Source: DAOTYX01 sp034434635 (lineage in GTDB: Bacteria > Chloroflexota > Anaerolineae > B4-G1 > DUEL01). Taken from it: a stretch of 64,000 nucleotides of DNA. The DNA is taken from positions 26,376 through 90,375 of the forward strand of contig DAOTYX010000079.1 of NCBI GenBank assembly GCA_034434635.1. The letters run 5' to 3'. The notes below the pieces were generated by a model, which worked only from the letters and a program-made list of their open reading frames with translations, was not told the DNA's origin and did no database searches. Position 1 is the first letter of the stretch. Every line of letters starts with the position of its first letter. This document shows positions 7,615-16,114 of the stretch, one piece after another. The position numbers and the translations under genes were made by a program.

Positions 7615-7653
7615 GGTAACAGGCACCTCGCAGGTGCCCGTCATCTGAGGTCA
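7615..7653. repeat. AGGTGCC palindromic element at the LysM-M23 stop codon
   Basis: GGCACCT (7622-7628) and AGGTGCC (7632-7638) form a 7-bp hairpin with a 3-nt loop directly after the stop codon of the LysM-M23 gene. On the minus strand the element begins with the stop codon itself (CAGG-TGA) and aligns with the copy at 16961-17013, which also begins at a stop codon. It may serve as a 3'-end hairpin. Confidence 0.6.
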
Positions 7654-9237
7654 CCTGGGGGTGTTGTCGGAAAGGAGACCGTTGATCTCGTCTACAGCGC
7701 ATTGACAGGCCTCGCGCACCTGCCCCCCGCGCACCATCCGCCCGTCATACTCCTGGTCAGCCTGCTCCGCGGTCCAGCCGGACAGCACCAGCGGGAGCGG
7801 ACCGCTGCCTGCGGGCAGCCACTCCCCATTATAGCGCCGGGCGAAGTGGAGATGGGTGGCGTCAGCGTAGCCGCCCTCACACGACGGATGGCCAATAGCC
7901 TGGCCCTGCTCCAGCCACGTGCTGGCCTCCACCCGGTCCTGCGCCGCGATGTGCATATACGTGAGCACCCAGCCGCTCTGCTCGTAACCGTCGCCGTCCA
8001 GATCCACCACCACCTCGCCGTAGTCGCTGCGCAGGACCAGGCCCGGCGCGGCGGCAGTGACCCAGTCGGCGGTGACGGTGCAGCCTAACTCGTCGGCGGG
8101 GGCGAAATCGAGCGCCGCCCAGCCACTGCCACGCCCCCAGCCACCATGGGGACCACCCGTCAGGTACCAGGTCTCCCCCTCCGGCCACGGCAGGCGGAGT
8201 TCGGGCTGCGTCAGCCCCGGCGGCAGCAGCGGCTCCACCCCATAGGCGAAGGGGTTGCCAAAGAGACGCTGGTAAGTGGCGGCGAAGCCGTCCGGTCCCA
8301 CCGCCGCCGTCCACTCTGCGCCATAGAATAACTGTCCCAGAAGGCTCTGCACGGCCACCGTGCCGGCATTCAGGCCCGGTGAGATGCCCATGCGGCTGCC
8401 GTCGGCCAGGTGGATGACCGTCCAGTCGCCGTACTTCCAGCCATAGTAACCGCTGTTCAGTTCCGCTGCCGTCCAACTCAGCTGCTCGAACAGCCCCGCC
8501 TGGGTGCCCTGGTTGACCGTCACCGGATGTTCGAGGGTGTCGGCGGGCGGGTCGGGATCGGTGACCCAGCCGGCGCGCAGTTCCAACAGCGCCAGCAACA
8601 CGCGCGGACCCACGCTGTACCGCTGCGCCACCAGGCGCACGATCTCGGCGCCGGTCAGCGTGTGTCCCTCCACTTCCTGAGTATAGCCGGCCAGGTAGCC
8701 GGACTGCGCGGCGACGAAGCCCTCCAGGTCGAAATGGATGTAGGCGGGGCCGTAGACCAGTTCGCTGTCGGGCAGGAGTTTGACCGCCGGGCCGAACTGG
8801 CTGGCACCGACGGGGATGGTCAGCCGTTGGCCGGGCCAGATGGCGTCGCCAGTGAGGCCATTGGCGGCGGCGATCTCGTCCACCGTGCAGTCGAAGGCGT
8901 AGGCGATGCCGCTCAGCGTGTCGCCGGTCTGCACTTCGTAGACCTGGGAGCGGGTGGGGTCGGGCCGGCCCGTCGGGGTTGGGTTGGGTGTGGGAGTGGC
9001 ATCGTAGACGCCGGGGTAGGCGGGAGTCGGTGTGCCGCCTGGGGTGAGAGGAGGTTGCGCCCCCCGTTGGCCGACAGTCAGGTGTCCCGCCCCACCTGGC
9101 GGGTTCTGCAAGGCGATCTCCTCGCCAGGGGAAGGCGCTATCGGGCGCAGGCTGAGGAAGATCAAGACCGCGGCCAACATCAGCGCGACGACCGCGGCTC
9201 CGCCGATGAGGTGGGAGGAATCTCGTGTTACTTTCAT
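7651..9237 (-). CDS. LysM and M23-family (LytM-like) exported protein
   Basis: A 528-aa protein with an N-terminal membrane/signal segment (about 11-33, IGGAAVVALMLAAVLIFLSL), a Pro/Thr linker, and a LysM domain (about 118-163; YEVQTGDTLSGIAYAFDCTVDEI, PGQRLTIPVG). A helical middle region follows, then an M23 domain (about 385-510) with ALDFAP, YMHIAAQDRV, GQAIGHPSCEGG and HLHF. The canonical first zinc ligand of HxxxD is Trp here (WAALD), while Asp and the HxH are kept; a nearby His in GGPHGGWG might substitute. It likely binds and perhaps cleaves peptidoglycan outside the cell. The start at 9237 is supported by a promoter whose -10 ends 8 nt before it. Confidence 0.82.
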   Translation of the reverse strand: MKVTRDSSHLIGGAAVVALMLAAVLIFLSLRPIAPSPGEEIALQNPPGGAGHLTVGQRGAQPPLTPGGTPTPAYPGVYDATPTPNPTPTGRPDPTRSQVYEVQTGDTLSGIAYAFDCTVDEIAAANGLTGDAIWPGQRLTIPVGASQFGPAVKLLPDSELVYGPAYIHFDLEGFVAAQSGYLAGYTQEVEGHTLTGAEIVRLVAQRYSVGPRVLLALLELRAGWVTDPDPPADTLEHPVTVNQGTQAGLFEQLSWTAAELNSGYYGWKYGDWTVIHLADGSRMGISPGLNAGTVAVQSLLGQLFYGAEWTAAVGPDGFAATYQRLFGNPFAYGVEPLLPPGLTQPELRLPWPEGETWYLTGGPHGGWGRGSGWAALDFAPADELGCTVTADWVTAAAPGLVLRSDYGEVVVDLDGDGYEQSGWVLTYMHIAAQDRVEASTWLEQGQAIGHPSCEGGYADATHLHFARRYNGEWLPAGSGPLPLVLSGWTAEQADQEYDGRMVRGGQVREACQCAVDEINGLLSDNTPR

Positions 9238-9245
9238 CTGTTCGG

Positions 9246-9274
9246 AGTGTAACACAAACCGGGATGCGAGGCAA
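9246..9274 (-). promoter_or_regulatory. Promoter giving a near-leaderless LysM-M23 mRNA
   Basis: Minus-strand TTGCCT (9274-9269), 17-bp spacer, TACACT (9251-9246). The start codon at 9237 lies where transcription is expected to begin, and no Shine-Dalgarno is present. Confidence 0.55.
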
Positions 9275-9286
9275 ACCGGATACCAG

Positions 9287-9600
9287 GGGGGGCCAGGCAC
9301 CCCCTGGCACCTCCAGACTCAGTTGACGACCGGCACGGGAGCGGGTACAATGACGGTGTCTCCTGCGGAGGCCTGAAGGTCGTAGCCCCTGGAGGCCGCA
9401 GCCCTTCAAGGCCATAGCCCTTCAACGCCGTAGCCCCGGCATCCCAATGCCGGGGCGGCAGGGAGTACAATGGCGGTGTCTCACGCGGAGGCCCGAAGGC
9501 CGTAGCCCTTCAACGCCGTAGCCCCGGCATCCCAATGCCGGGGCGACCGCGGAGGCCTGAAGTGGCAGGTACCTGGAAGGTGCCTGGCACCTTTGGAACG
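9287..9600. repeat. Repeat-rich leader with two copies of a 115-120 bp unit
   Basis: A non-coding block. A unit beginning GTACAATGRCGGTGTCTC and running through CGGAGGCCYGAAGG occurs at 9345 and again at 9464. The word TTCAACGCCGTAGCCCCGG and the hairpin CCCCGGCAT-CCCA-ATGCCGGGG occur at 9434-9455 and 9522-9543. A GGTACC/AGGTGCC palindrome lies at 9567-9590. The block separates the LysM-M23 promoter from the M48 protease gene and would be a leader of about 260 nt if the promoter at 9323 is used. Confidence 0.65.
9323..9351 (+). promoter_or_regulatory. Candidate promoter for the M48 protease gene
   Basis: TTGACG (9323-9328), 17-bp spacer, TACAAT (9346-9351). The nearest downstream plus-strand gene is the M48 peptidase. 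A second TACAAT at 9465-9470, inside the repeat copy, lacks a -35. Confidence 0.5.
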
Positions 9601-9617
9601 GCACAGGGAGGTGCACC

Positions 9618-10454
9618 ATCGCTGCGCGACGACCCTTCAATACCACGGCCTACCGTTACCCCAACGAGGGGCTGATCCTGGCGATCACCCTGCTACTGGT
9701 TTGTATCGTCATCGCCGTCACCGCTACCGCCACCGTCTGCCTGAGCGCGGTCTTCGTCGCAGGCGCGGTGGTGCTGTCCTACCTGATGACCCGCGCCCAG
9801 CACCAGGCACTGGTGGAGCATGGACTGCCGGTCACGCCGCGGCACGCCCCCGAACTGCACGCCCTGGTGACCGAGGTCGCTGCCCGCCTGCAGACCGGGC
9901 CGGTGAAGGTCTTCGTGGTCCGCGATCGCACGCTCAACGCCTACACCTTCGGCCTGGTGCCGCCGCAGGTGGTGGTGCTCAACTCGGGCCTGTTGGAGGT
10001 GCTGGATCGGGACGAGGTGGCCTTCGTCGTGGGGCACGAACTGGGGCATGTCCGCCTGGGCCACACCTGGCTCAACTCGCTGATCGGCGGGATGGCGGGC
10101 ATTCCGAGCCCCTTCGCCGCCTCGGCGCTCCTGGCGGCGGCTTTCCTGTGGTGGAACCGCGCCTGCGAGTACTCAGCCGACCGGGCGGGGTTGTTGGCCT
10201 GCGGGCGACCTGAGAAGGCGATCTCGGCGCTGGTGCGCCTGGCGCTGGGGGAGAGAGGGCGTAGTGTGGACCTGGAGCGGGCGCTGCGGTACATCCAGGC
10301 CGAGGATGACGACCCCTTGAGCAGCCTGGGCGAGGTGCTCTCGACCCATCCGATGATGGGCCGGCGCATCGAACAGTTGCGCCGCTACGCCGCCTCCGCG
10401 GAGTATCGTCGCCTGCAGCCGTTGCTGGCGGCTAACGCGACCAGGGCGCTGTGA
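9618..10454 (+). CDS. M48 family (HtpX-like) zinc metallopeptidase, non-canonical start
   Basis: Membrane protease of the Ste24/HtpX type. The catalytic motif HELGH is at residues 140-144 counted from 9618 (VVGHELGHVRLGH); the third ligand Glu is in WNRACEYSADRAG. Two membrane helices upstream (LILAITLLLVCIVIAVTATA and CLSAVFVAGAVVLSYLM) are in frame and typical of the family, so the true start must lie before them. Between the upstream stop at 9558 and the GTG at 9768 there is no ATG, GTG or TTG in frame. A strong GGGAGGTG sits 6 nt before an ATC at 9618, so I place the start there (278 aa). The alternative GTG at 9768 would remove both helices (228 aa). Confidence 0.75.
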   Translation: MAARRPFNTTAYRYPNEGLILAITLLLVCIVIAVTATATVCLSAVFVAGAVVLSYLMTRAQHQALVEHGLPVTPRHAPELHALVTEVAARLQTGPVKVFVVRDRTLNAYTFGLVPPQVVVLNSGLLEVLDRDEVAFVVGHELGHVRLGHTWLNSLIGGMAGIPSPFAASALLAAAFLWWNRACEYSADRAGLLACGRPEKAISALVRLALGERGRSVDLERALRYIQAEDDDPLSSLGEVLSTHPMMGRRIEQLRRYAASAEYRRLQPLLAANATRAL

Positions 10455-10467
10455 GGTGCAGGGCCTT

Positions 10468-10524
10468 TGCCACGAATGGCACGAATTGCACGAATCCTTT
10501 GTCCAATTCGTGCCATTCGTGGCA
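10468..10524. terminator. Bidirectional terminator-like hairpin, perfect 21-bp stem
   Basis: Arms 10468-10488 and 10504-10524 are perfect reverse complements (21 bp; core CACGAATGGCACGAATT) around a 15-nt loop, in the 82-bp gap between the convergent M48 and nitroreductase genes. There is no T-tract, so intrinsic termination would be weak. The arm sequence belongs to a dispersed family; a degenerate relative is at 34985-35031. Confidence 0.55.
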
Positions 10525-10536
10525 GCCGATCACCCC

Positions 10537-11028
10537 CTACCACCTTTCGCGGTGCACCTTGCGCTCGTCGTACTGGGTGCGCGGGGGTTTGGACTCCGCC
10601 GGGCGGCCCACCGGCACCAGGCAGAGGATGCTCACCTCGGGCGGAATGTCCAGCGCCGCCCGCACATGCGCTTCGCGCTGCGGGTCCGGGTAGATCCCGA
10701 TCCAGACCGCCCCCAGGCCCAGCCCGGCAGCGGCCAGCAGCAGGTTCTCCGTCGCCGCGCTGGTGTCTTCCACCCAGTGCCGCTGCTCCGTCCGCCCGCA
10801 GACGACAAAGACCACCGGCGCCCCAGCGCACATATGGCTCCAGGTGTGGGTTTCGGCGAGCGTGCGGCGCATGGCGGCATCCTTCACAACGACGAACTCC
10901 CATGACTGCTCGTTGTTCGCCGACGGCGCGGCCATGGCCGCTTCCAGGAGTATGCGGATCTCCTCATCCGACACCGGCTCAGCGGTGTACTTGCGGATGC
11001 TGCGCCGTTTCTTGATCAGGTCGAGCAT
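10537..11028 (-). CDS. Nitroreductase family protein (FMN-dependent)
   Basis: A 163-aa small nitroreductase. FMN-binding motifs are visible: KKRRSIRKYTAEPV at 6-19, AAMAAPSANNEQSWEFVVV at 30-48 and the C-terminal LGLGAVWIGIYPD and LVPVGRPAESKP. The family uses NAD(P)H to reduce nitro groups, quinones or flavins; the substrate is unknown. Ends near the hairpin at 10468-10524. It starts 9 bp after the stop of the amidohydrolase gene and is probably in the same operon. Confidence 0.88.
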   Translation of the reverse strand: MLDLIKKRRSIRKYTAEPVSDEEIRILLEAAMAAPSANNEQSWEFVVVKDAAMRRTLAETHTWSHMCAGAPVVFVVCGRTEQRHWVEDTSAATENLLLAAAGLGLGAVWIGIYPDPQREAHVRAALDIPPEVSILCLVPVGRPAESKPPRTQYDERKVHRERW

Positions 11029-11037
11029 GCCCCCTCC

Positions 11038-12255
11038 TTACGCCTGCGTCTCCCGTCGGTAGGCGACCTGCCCATCCACCAGCACCAGTTCGGCGACGGT
11101 GCGGTAGTCGAGCGGGTGGCCGCTGAAGACGACGATGTCGGCGTCCTTCCCCACCTCCAGGCTGCCCACGCGGCGTTCCACGCCGATGATCTCGGCGGCG
11201 TTGATGGTGATGGCCTTCAGCGCCTCCTCCTCCGGCATGCCCTCGCGTACCGCCAATGCCGCGTTGATGGTCAGGTACTTCACTGCCGACATCTCGTCGG
11301 TCTGGATGGCCACTTTGACCCCCGCGCGGGCCATCAGGCCGGGGTTCCTGGGGGTCATGTCGCGCAGTTCGTACTTCACGCGGGAGAAGAGGATCGGGCC
11401 GGCAGTGACGGGGATGCGCTTGGCGGCCAGGATGTCGGCGATCTTGTACCCCTCGGTGGCGTGTTCCAGGGTCAGGTCGAGGTTGAACTCCTCGGCGATG
11501 CGGATGGCGGTGAGCATGTCGTCGGCGCGATGGGCGTGGACGCGCGCCTTCATCTCCCGGCGCAGCACCCGACCCAGCGCCTCCAACTTCAGGTCGCGTT
11601 CCGGTGGGGTCGGCGGTTTGGCCTTCTCGTCCCCCGCGGTTGCCTTGTCCTGGTACTCCTCCAGTTCCCGGTGGTAGCGGCTCCACTTGTCCAGGTAGTT
11701 CTGCGCCTCCACCAGCGCGGCGCGCAGGGCAGCGGCATTGCCCATGCGGGTGGAGGGGGTCTTCTTCTGCTCGCCGTAGACCCGCTTGGGGTTCTCGCCG
11801 AGGGCCATCTTCATCCCCGCCGGCTCCAGCAGCACCATCTGTTCGACGCTGGGCCGGGGCATGGTCTTCACGCAGACCCACTGCCCGCCGATGAGGTTGC
11901 CGCTGCCGGGGCCGGTGAGCACCGTCGTCACGCCGGCGGCCACCAGTTCGGGGAAGGCGGGGTCTTCCGGATGGAGCGCGTCCAACGCCCGCAGGTGCGG
12001 GGTGATGGGGTCGGTCATCTCGTTGCCGTCGGCGTGCTCCCAACCCACGCCGTCGGCGAAGACTCCCACATGGCAGTGGGCGTCAATCAGGCCGGGCAGC
12101 ACCACCTTGCCGGTGGCGTCGTAGATCTCGGCGTCCTCGGGGATTTCCACCCGTTCGCCCACGGCGACGATGCGCCCGCCCTCGACCAATACCGTGCCGC
12201 GCTCGAATGTGCCCTGCGTGATGGTCATCACTTTGCCGTTGGTAATAGCGATCAT
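11038..12255 (-). CDS. Amidohydrolase (imidazolonepropionase-like)
   Basis: A 405-aa metal-dependent hydrolase. It has an N-terminal composite beta domain, then the metal motif VVLPGLIDAHCHVG (HxH, about 54-67), a central VHAHRADDMLTAIRIAEEF (metal His), DLTLEHATEGYK (His), and the late Asp in VAIQTDEMSA. The C-terminus has VERRVGSLEVGKDADIVVFSGHPL, typical of the superfamily. Such enzymes hydrolyse amide or amidine bonds in small molecules or dipeptides; the substrate is not determinable. An unusual Lys/Glu-rich insert (about 165-215, EYQDKATAGDEKAKPPTPP) lies between the metal sites. Start: AAGGAGTGAGAT-ATG. Likely operon with the nitroreductase. Confidence 0.87.
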   Translation of the reverse strand: MIAITNGKVMTITQGTFERGTVLVEGGRIVAVGERVEIPEDAEIYDATGKVVLPGLIDAHCHVGVFADGVGWEHADGNEMTDPITPHLRALDALHPEDPAFPELVAAGVTTVLTGPGSGNLIGGQWVCVKTMPRPSVEQMVLLEPAGMKMALGENPKRVYGEQKKTPSTRMGNAAALRAALVEAQNYLDKWSRYHRELEEYQDKATAGDEKAKPPTPPERDLKLEALGRVLRREMKARVHAHRADDMLTAIRIAEEFNLDLTLEHATEGYKIADILAAKRIPVTAGPILFSRVKYELRDMTPRNPGLMARAGVKVAIQTDEMSAVKYLTINAALAVREGMPEEEALKAITINAAEIIGVERRVGSLEVGKDADIVVFSGHPLDYRTVAELVLVDGQVAYRRETQA

Positions 12256-12369
12256 ATCTCACTCCTTGTCTGTAGACATCGCGTATGTGTTCAGCCTGTG
12301 CATACGGCCACAGATGCTACGAAAGCCTGCAGGGTCCCCTGGCCAGAGGCGGCCCAAACCAGAGCAGCC

Positions 12370-13419
12370 CTAACCGTGCGAGCGGGCCAGCGGCAGGTAG
12401 AGCCTGGCAGAGGGCACCCAGACCTGCGCCGAGTCCGGGTCCACCATCCACGGCGACACATCTACCGCCTCGAAATCGGCGCCGGTGACCTGGCGCAGTT
12501 CGTTGACCAGGGTATCGTTGTCCCATCGCTCGTCCGGCGCGCCGGAGACGTACCACGGAGCGCCGTTGTCAGCCAGGATCATGCCGTAACGCTGCAGCGC
12601 GCGCAGGATCACCTGGACCTCTGGCGAGAAGCCACCAAGGTCGAAGTCGCGGCGCAGACGGAAGCGCTGGCCCATCGGCGGGTACTGCGCGCCGGTGAGA
12701 CTGGATGCGTAGTGGCGAGCGGGCCAGACGTAGGCGCGGCGCGTCTGCGGGGCGGTGAAGCGCAGGGCATGGCGGATCTCGCCGCTGACCACCTCGTCGT
12801 AGCGGACCAGTCCCGGCAAGATGGGCAGGCCGGCGGCATCGGCGGAGGTCCAACCGGCAGGCCGCAGGTTGTTGCTGTTCAGGTCGAACCGCGCCCCGGA
12901 GTCGGCCTCCCACGAGCCGTCCGGTTGTGGGTAGGCGGCGTAAAGTTCATATAGGAGGCAGGTCTCTTCCTGAAGCACCAGCACATGCCGGTCGCCTTCC
13001 GCCTGTGGGCCGCCCTCGATGGGCGCGTTGGGTGGGATGGGGTAGGGGCCGGGGTCGCTCTCATCGCCGTAGGCGACAAAGGTGACGGTCACCGGTTGTT
13101 GGGAGGAGGGGACGATGACGTAAGGGATGCCGATGGGCGCGCCAGAGCCAGGCGGCCAGTCACCGGAGCCAAAGTCGGGGTGAACGGGCGCGTCGGCCCC
13201 GATGGCAGCAATGTAGAGGTCGGATTGGGGGTCCGCCGGCAGGCCGTCCACACGCATATTCCACACATTGTCGGCGGGGAAGACAGTGCAACCGCCCAGT
13301 TCGGGCGGTGACTGGGCATAGGTTGAGGCGGCAGTGGGAGAAGAGGAAGGCGCGCCGCCGCAGGCCAGGAGGACAAGGAGCGTCACTGCGCTTAGGGCTA
13401 TGAGCGGGTTGCGTTTCAT
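12370..13419 (-). CDS. Conserved lipoprotein, unknown function
   Basis: A 349-aa protein with a lipobox (LVLLACGG, Cys about 20), then a Ser/Ala linker. The mature region starts GGCTVFPADNVWNMRVDGLPADP, a recurring opening of exported proteins of unknown function in soil bacteria. Other notable segments are VTVTFVAYGDESDPGPYPIPPNAPIEGG, DRHVLVLQEETCLLYELYAA, and LRPAGWTSADAAGLPILPGLVRYDEV. No catalytic motif is evident. The start at 13419 fits the signal peptide; longer readings upstream are in the wrong frame for the kinase. It lies 17 bp after the kinase/propeller gene and is probably co-transcribed, so it may share its ligand or signal. Confidence 0.72.
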   Translation of the reverse strand: MKRNPLIALSAVTLLVLLACGGAPSSSPTAASTYAQSPPELGGCTVFPADNVWNMRVDGLPADPQSDLYIAAIGADAPVHPDFGSGDWPPGSGAPIGIPYVIVPSSQQPVTVTFVAYGDESDPGPYPIPPNAPIEGGPQAEGDRHVLVLQEETCLLYELYAAYPQPDGSWEADSGARFDLNSNNLRPAGWTSADAAGLPILPGLVRYDEVVSGEIRHALRFTAPQTRRAYVWPARHYASSLTGAQYPPMGQRFRLRRDFDLGGFSPEVQVILRALQRYGMILADNGAPWYVSGAPDERWDNDTLVNELRQVTGADFEAVDVSPWMVDPDSAQVWVPSARLYLPLARSHG

Positions 13420-13436
13420 TGCCCCTTCCTGGTCTC

Positions 13437-16079
13437 TCACCCTCCGGCGGCCAGTTGCCCCGGCGTGAAGGTCATCCCGCCGTCGGTGGAATGGGCGATG
13501 TAGACATCCCACTCGTCGCCGCGCTGATGCGCCCAGGCCACGTGGATGCGACCCGCGCCGTCCACAGCGACCGTGGGGGTGTGCAACACGTCTCCATCCG
13601 CCTGCGCCACCCCGACCCCGGCGCTGAAGGTGCGCCCGCCGTCGTCGGAGCGGTAGAACCACACCCAACTCCCATCGCGCGGGCTGTAGGTGGTGAGGGC
13701 CACATAGATGGTGGTGCCGTCAGCGGTCAGGCTAACCTCGGTCGGGCGGACGGAGACGTACCGATAGCCCTCACCCACCTGCCGCGGGTCGGTGAAGGTC
13801 GCCCCGCCGTCGGCGGAGAGGGCGTAGACGGGCAGATAGAGGAGCGCGTTGTAGGTGGGGTGGCGAATATAGGCGTTGCTCCAGGCCAGATGGACGTGAC
13901 CGCGAGGCCCCATCGCCAGGGCAGGGAGTTCGTCGCTCAGGTCAGCCACCAGGCCGCTGCCCACGACCCGGTCTGCGCCAAAGCCGCCCCCTGCGTCGAC
14001 GGCGTATCGGATGGCCCAGGCGCCCGAGCGGTCGTCGGCCCAGGCCACGTGGACGCGGCCCTGCCCATCCACGCCGATGACCGGGTCTACCTGCTGGCCG
14101 CCGGCGGGGTCGTTGACGCGCACGTTGACGCCGAAAGAGGCGCAACCGTCGGATGAACGGGCCGTGTAGATGTCCCAATCCCCGTCGCGACGGTCCTGCC
14201 AGGCCAGGACGACCAGGCCGTCCCGCCCGGCGGCCAGCGCCGGGTGGCCCTGCTCTGCACTGCCGATGTCGACACTGACGAGTACAGCGGGCGCGAAGGT
14301 GAGCCCATCGTCGGAACGGGCGCAGAAGATGTCCCCGCTGCCGTAGCGCCAGTCCTCCCAGGCGATGTAGACGCGGCCGTCGGGAGCCACGGCCAGCGCA
14401 GGGTAGCCGCGCCCGGGGGTGGGCGCCTGAGGGTTCACCGCCGCCAGCGGGGTGAAGGTAAGGCCGCCGTCAGTCGAGCGGGCGGCGTGGACCTCCCATG
14501 AGCCGCTGCTTGTGTCGGCCCAGGCCAGGTAGAGGGCGGCAGGGCCGGCGGCCAGCACGGGGTGCGGGGCGGTGTGCACCGGGACGGCAGCGGAGGAGGC
14601 AGGAGTAGAGGTCGGGATAAGAGGGGTCTCCTCCGTCAAGAAGCCGACCGCGATGAAGGAGTTGCGCCCACGGTCGTTCAGGCAGACCGTGCCGCCGCTG
14701 GGCAGGCTCACTTCGAGGAAGAGGACGTCGCCAGGTCGGCCGTCCAGGGCAGGACCACGGGCGATGCCGTTGTCCTCCCCCTCGCGGCCCTGCCACTCCG
14801 CCAGCAACCTCTCCTGACCGTCACGCAGGCGCAGCAGCAGGCGCACGTTGTACCGTCCGCGGATACCGGGAAGAGAATAACTGTACGTGTCGCCGTCCAG
14901 GGGATGGGTCAGCGTGAACGCCCAGGTCTGGACGCACTGCCAGGTGCATTCCATGTAGGAACTGGTGTTTGCTGGCGGCGGCTCCACGGTGAGCACCCCC
15001 TCTTCACCCAGATAGAACCGCTGGACGGAGGAGACCTCTGGGATGACAGCGGGCACGGTGGGGGCGGTGGTGGGGGAGACGACAGGCGTGCCCGAAAGGC
15101 GGTTGTAAAGGGAGATCAGCACGCTGCCGCCCAGCAGCAACGCTGCCAGCAGGCACGCCACGGCCAGAAGGGCCAGCAGCGCGTAGCCCCAGGCCGGGAG
15201 ACGGCGAGTGGGTGCGCGGCGGGGAACCGGGCGGGTGGCCGCCTCACCTGCCGTCTCTGCCACCTCCACCGCGGCCAGCGCCTGGGCCAGTTCCCCGGCT
15301 GTCTGGTAGCGGTCCTCCGGCCGCTTGGCCAGCGCCTTGAGGATGATCCTTTCGACGCTCTCCGGCATAGCGGGGTTGAGGATGCGCGGCAGGGGCAGTG
15401 GGTCGTGGATGTGCTTGACCAACACGGCCATCGGCGTCTCAGCCAGGAAGGGGGGGCGGCCGGTCAGCATCTCGTAGAGGATCACGCCCAGCGAGTAGAC
15501 ATCGCTCCGCCCGTCCAGAGGCTGGCCCAGGGCCTGCTCCGGCGAGGCGTAGGCAGGCGTGCCAAGAAAGTCGCCGGTGGCGGTGATGTGACTGGTCCCC
15601 TCCAGCATCTTGGCGATGCCGAAATCGCTCAACAGACAGTTGCCCTGCTCGTCCATCAGCACGTTGCTGGGCTTCACGTCGCGGTGGACGACCGAGCGGG
15701 AGTGGGCATAATCCAGCGCGGCGGCGAGTTGGGAGAGGATGCGGCGGGCTTCCGGGAGCGGGAGAGGCCGGCCCTTCAGGCGATCGGCCAGGGTGCCGCC
15801 CTCGACGTAGCGCATCACCAGGTAGGTGTAGCCATCGGCCTCGCCGTAGTCGTACACCGGAAGGATGTGGGGGTGCTCCAGGCTGGCGATGACCCGCGCC
15901 TCCTGCGCGAAGCGCCGGGCGAAGCCGGGCTCGGCGGCGTAGTGGCGCGGCAGGATCTTGAGGGCGACGATGCGGTCCATGCTGGGCTGGAAGGCCTTGT
16001 AGACCGCAGCCATCCCGCCCTCGCCAAGCGGAGCGATGACCCGATACGGACCCAGTTGCCGACCGCTGAGATCTTCCAT
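13437..16079 (-). CDS. Transmembrane Ser/Thr protein kinase with extracellular seven-bladed propeller
   Basis: An 880-aa PknB-type receptor kinase. The kinase domain (13-270) has a Gly loop LGEGGMAAVYKA, Lys41 (VALKIL), HRD at 132-134, DFG at 152-154, and the activation segment GTPAYASPEQ. One membrane helix lies at about 305-330 (WGYALLALLAVACLLAALLL). The outside part has a first domain (about 350-490) and a second (about 510-880) carrying seven Asp-box-like repeats such as STDGGLTF, SDDGLTF, SADGGATF, SDDGGRTF and STDGGMTF, which fits a seven-bladed sialidase/BNR-type propeller. The propeller is probably the sensor. No phosphatase is adjacent. The kinase residues are complete, so it should be active. 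Confidence 0.9.
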   Translation of the reverse strand: MEDLSGRQLGPYRVIAPLGEGGMAAVYKAFQPSMDRIVALKILPRHYAAEPGFARRFAQEARVIASLEHPHILPVYDYGEADGYTYLVMRYVEGGTLADRLKGRPLPLPEARRILSQLAAALDYAHSRSVVHRDVKPSNVLMDEQGNCLLSDFGIAKMLEGTSHITATGDFLGTPAYASPEQALGQPLDGRSDVYSLGVILYEMLTGRPPFLAETPMAVLVKHIHDPLPLPRILNPAMPESVERIILKALAKRPEDRYQTAGELAQALAAVEVAETAGEAATRPVPRRAPTRRLPAWGYALLALLAVACLLAALLLGGSVLISLYNRLSGTPVVSPTTAPTVPAVIPEVSSVQRFYLGEEGVLTVEPPPANTSSYMECTWQCVQTWAFTLTHPLDGDTYSYSLPGIRGRYNVRLLLRLRDGQERLLAEWQGREGEDNGIARGPALDGRPGDVLFLEVSLPSGGTVCLNDRGRNSFIAVGFLTEETPLIPTSTPASSAAVPVHTAPHPVLAAGPAALYLAWADTSSGSWEVHAARSTDGGLTFTPLAAVNPQAPTPGRGYPALAVAPDGRVYIAWEDWRYGSGDIFCARSDDGLTFAPAVLVSVDIGSAEQGHPALAAGRDGLVVLAWQDRRDGDWDIYTARSSDGCASFGVNVRVNDPAGGQQVDPVIGVDGQGRVHVAWADDRSGAWAIRYAVDAGGGFGADRVVGSGLVADLSDELPALAMGPRGHVHLAWSNAYIRHPTYNALLYLPVYALSADGGATFTDPRQVGEGYRYVSVRPTEVSLTADGTTIYVALTTYSPRDGSWVWFYRSDDGGRTFSAGVGVAQADGDVLHTPTVAVDGAGRIHVAWAHQRGDEWDVYIAHSTDGGMTFTPGQLAAGG

Positions 16080-16114
16080 CGTACGCTCTTTCTGGGATTG
16101 GGCCGGTTCCCGGG

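Noticed and set aside
9593..10213. Plus-strand ORF starting TTG at 9593 overlapping the M48 gene
   Set aside because: Its translation is Arg/Gly/His-rich without motifs, and the M48 frame with HELGH occupies the same DNA.
10477..10491. Second sigma-54 promoter (TGGCACGAATTGC)
   Set aside because: The spacing between TGGCACG and TTGC is 2 nt instead of 4, and the word is part of the inverted repeat between convergent genes.
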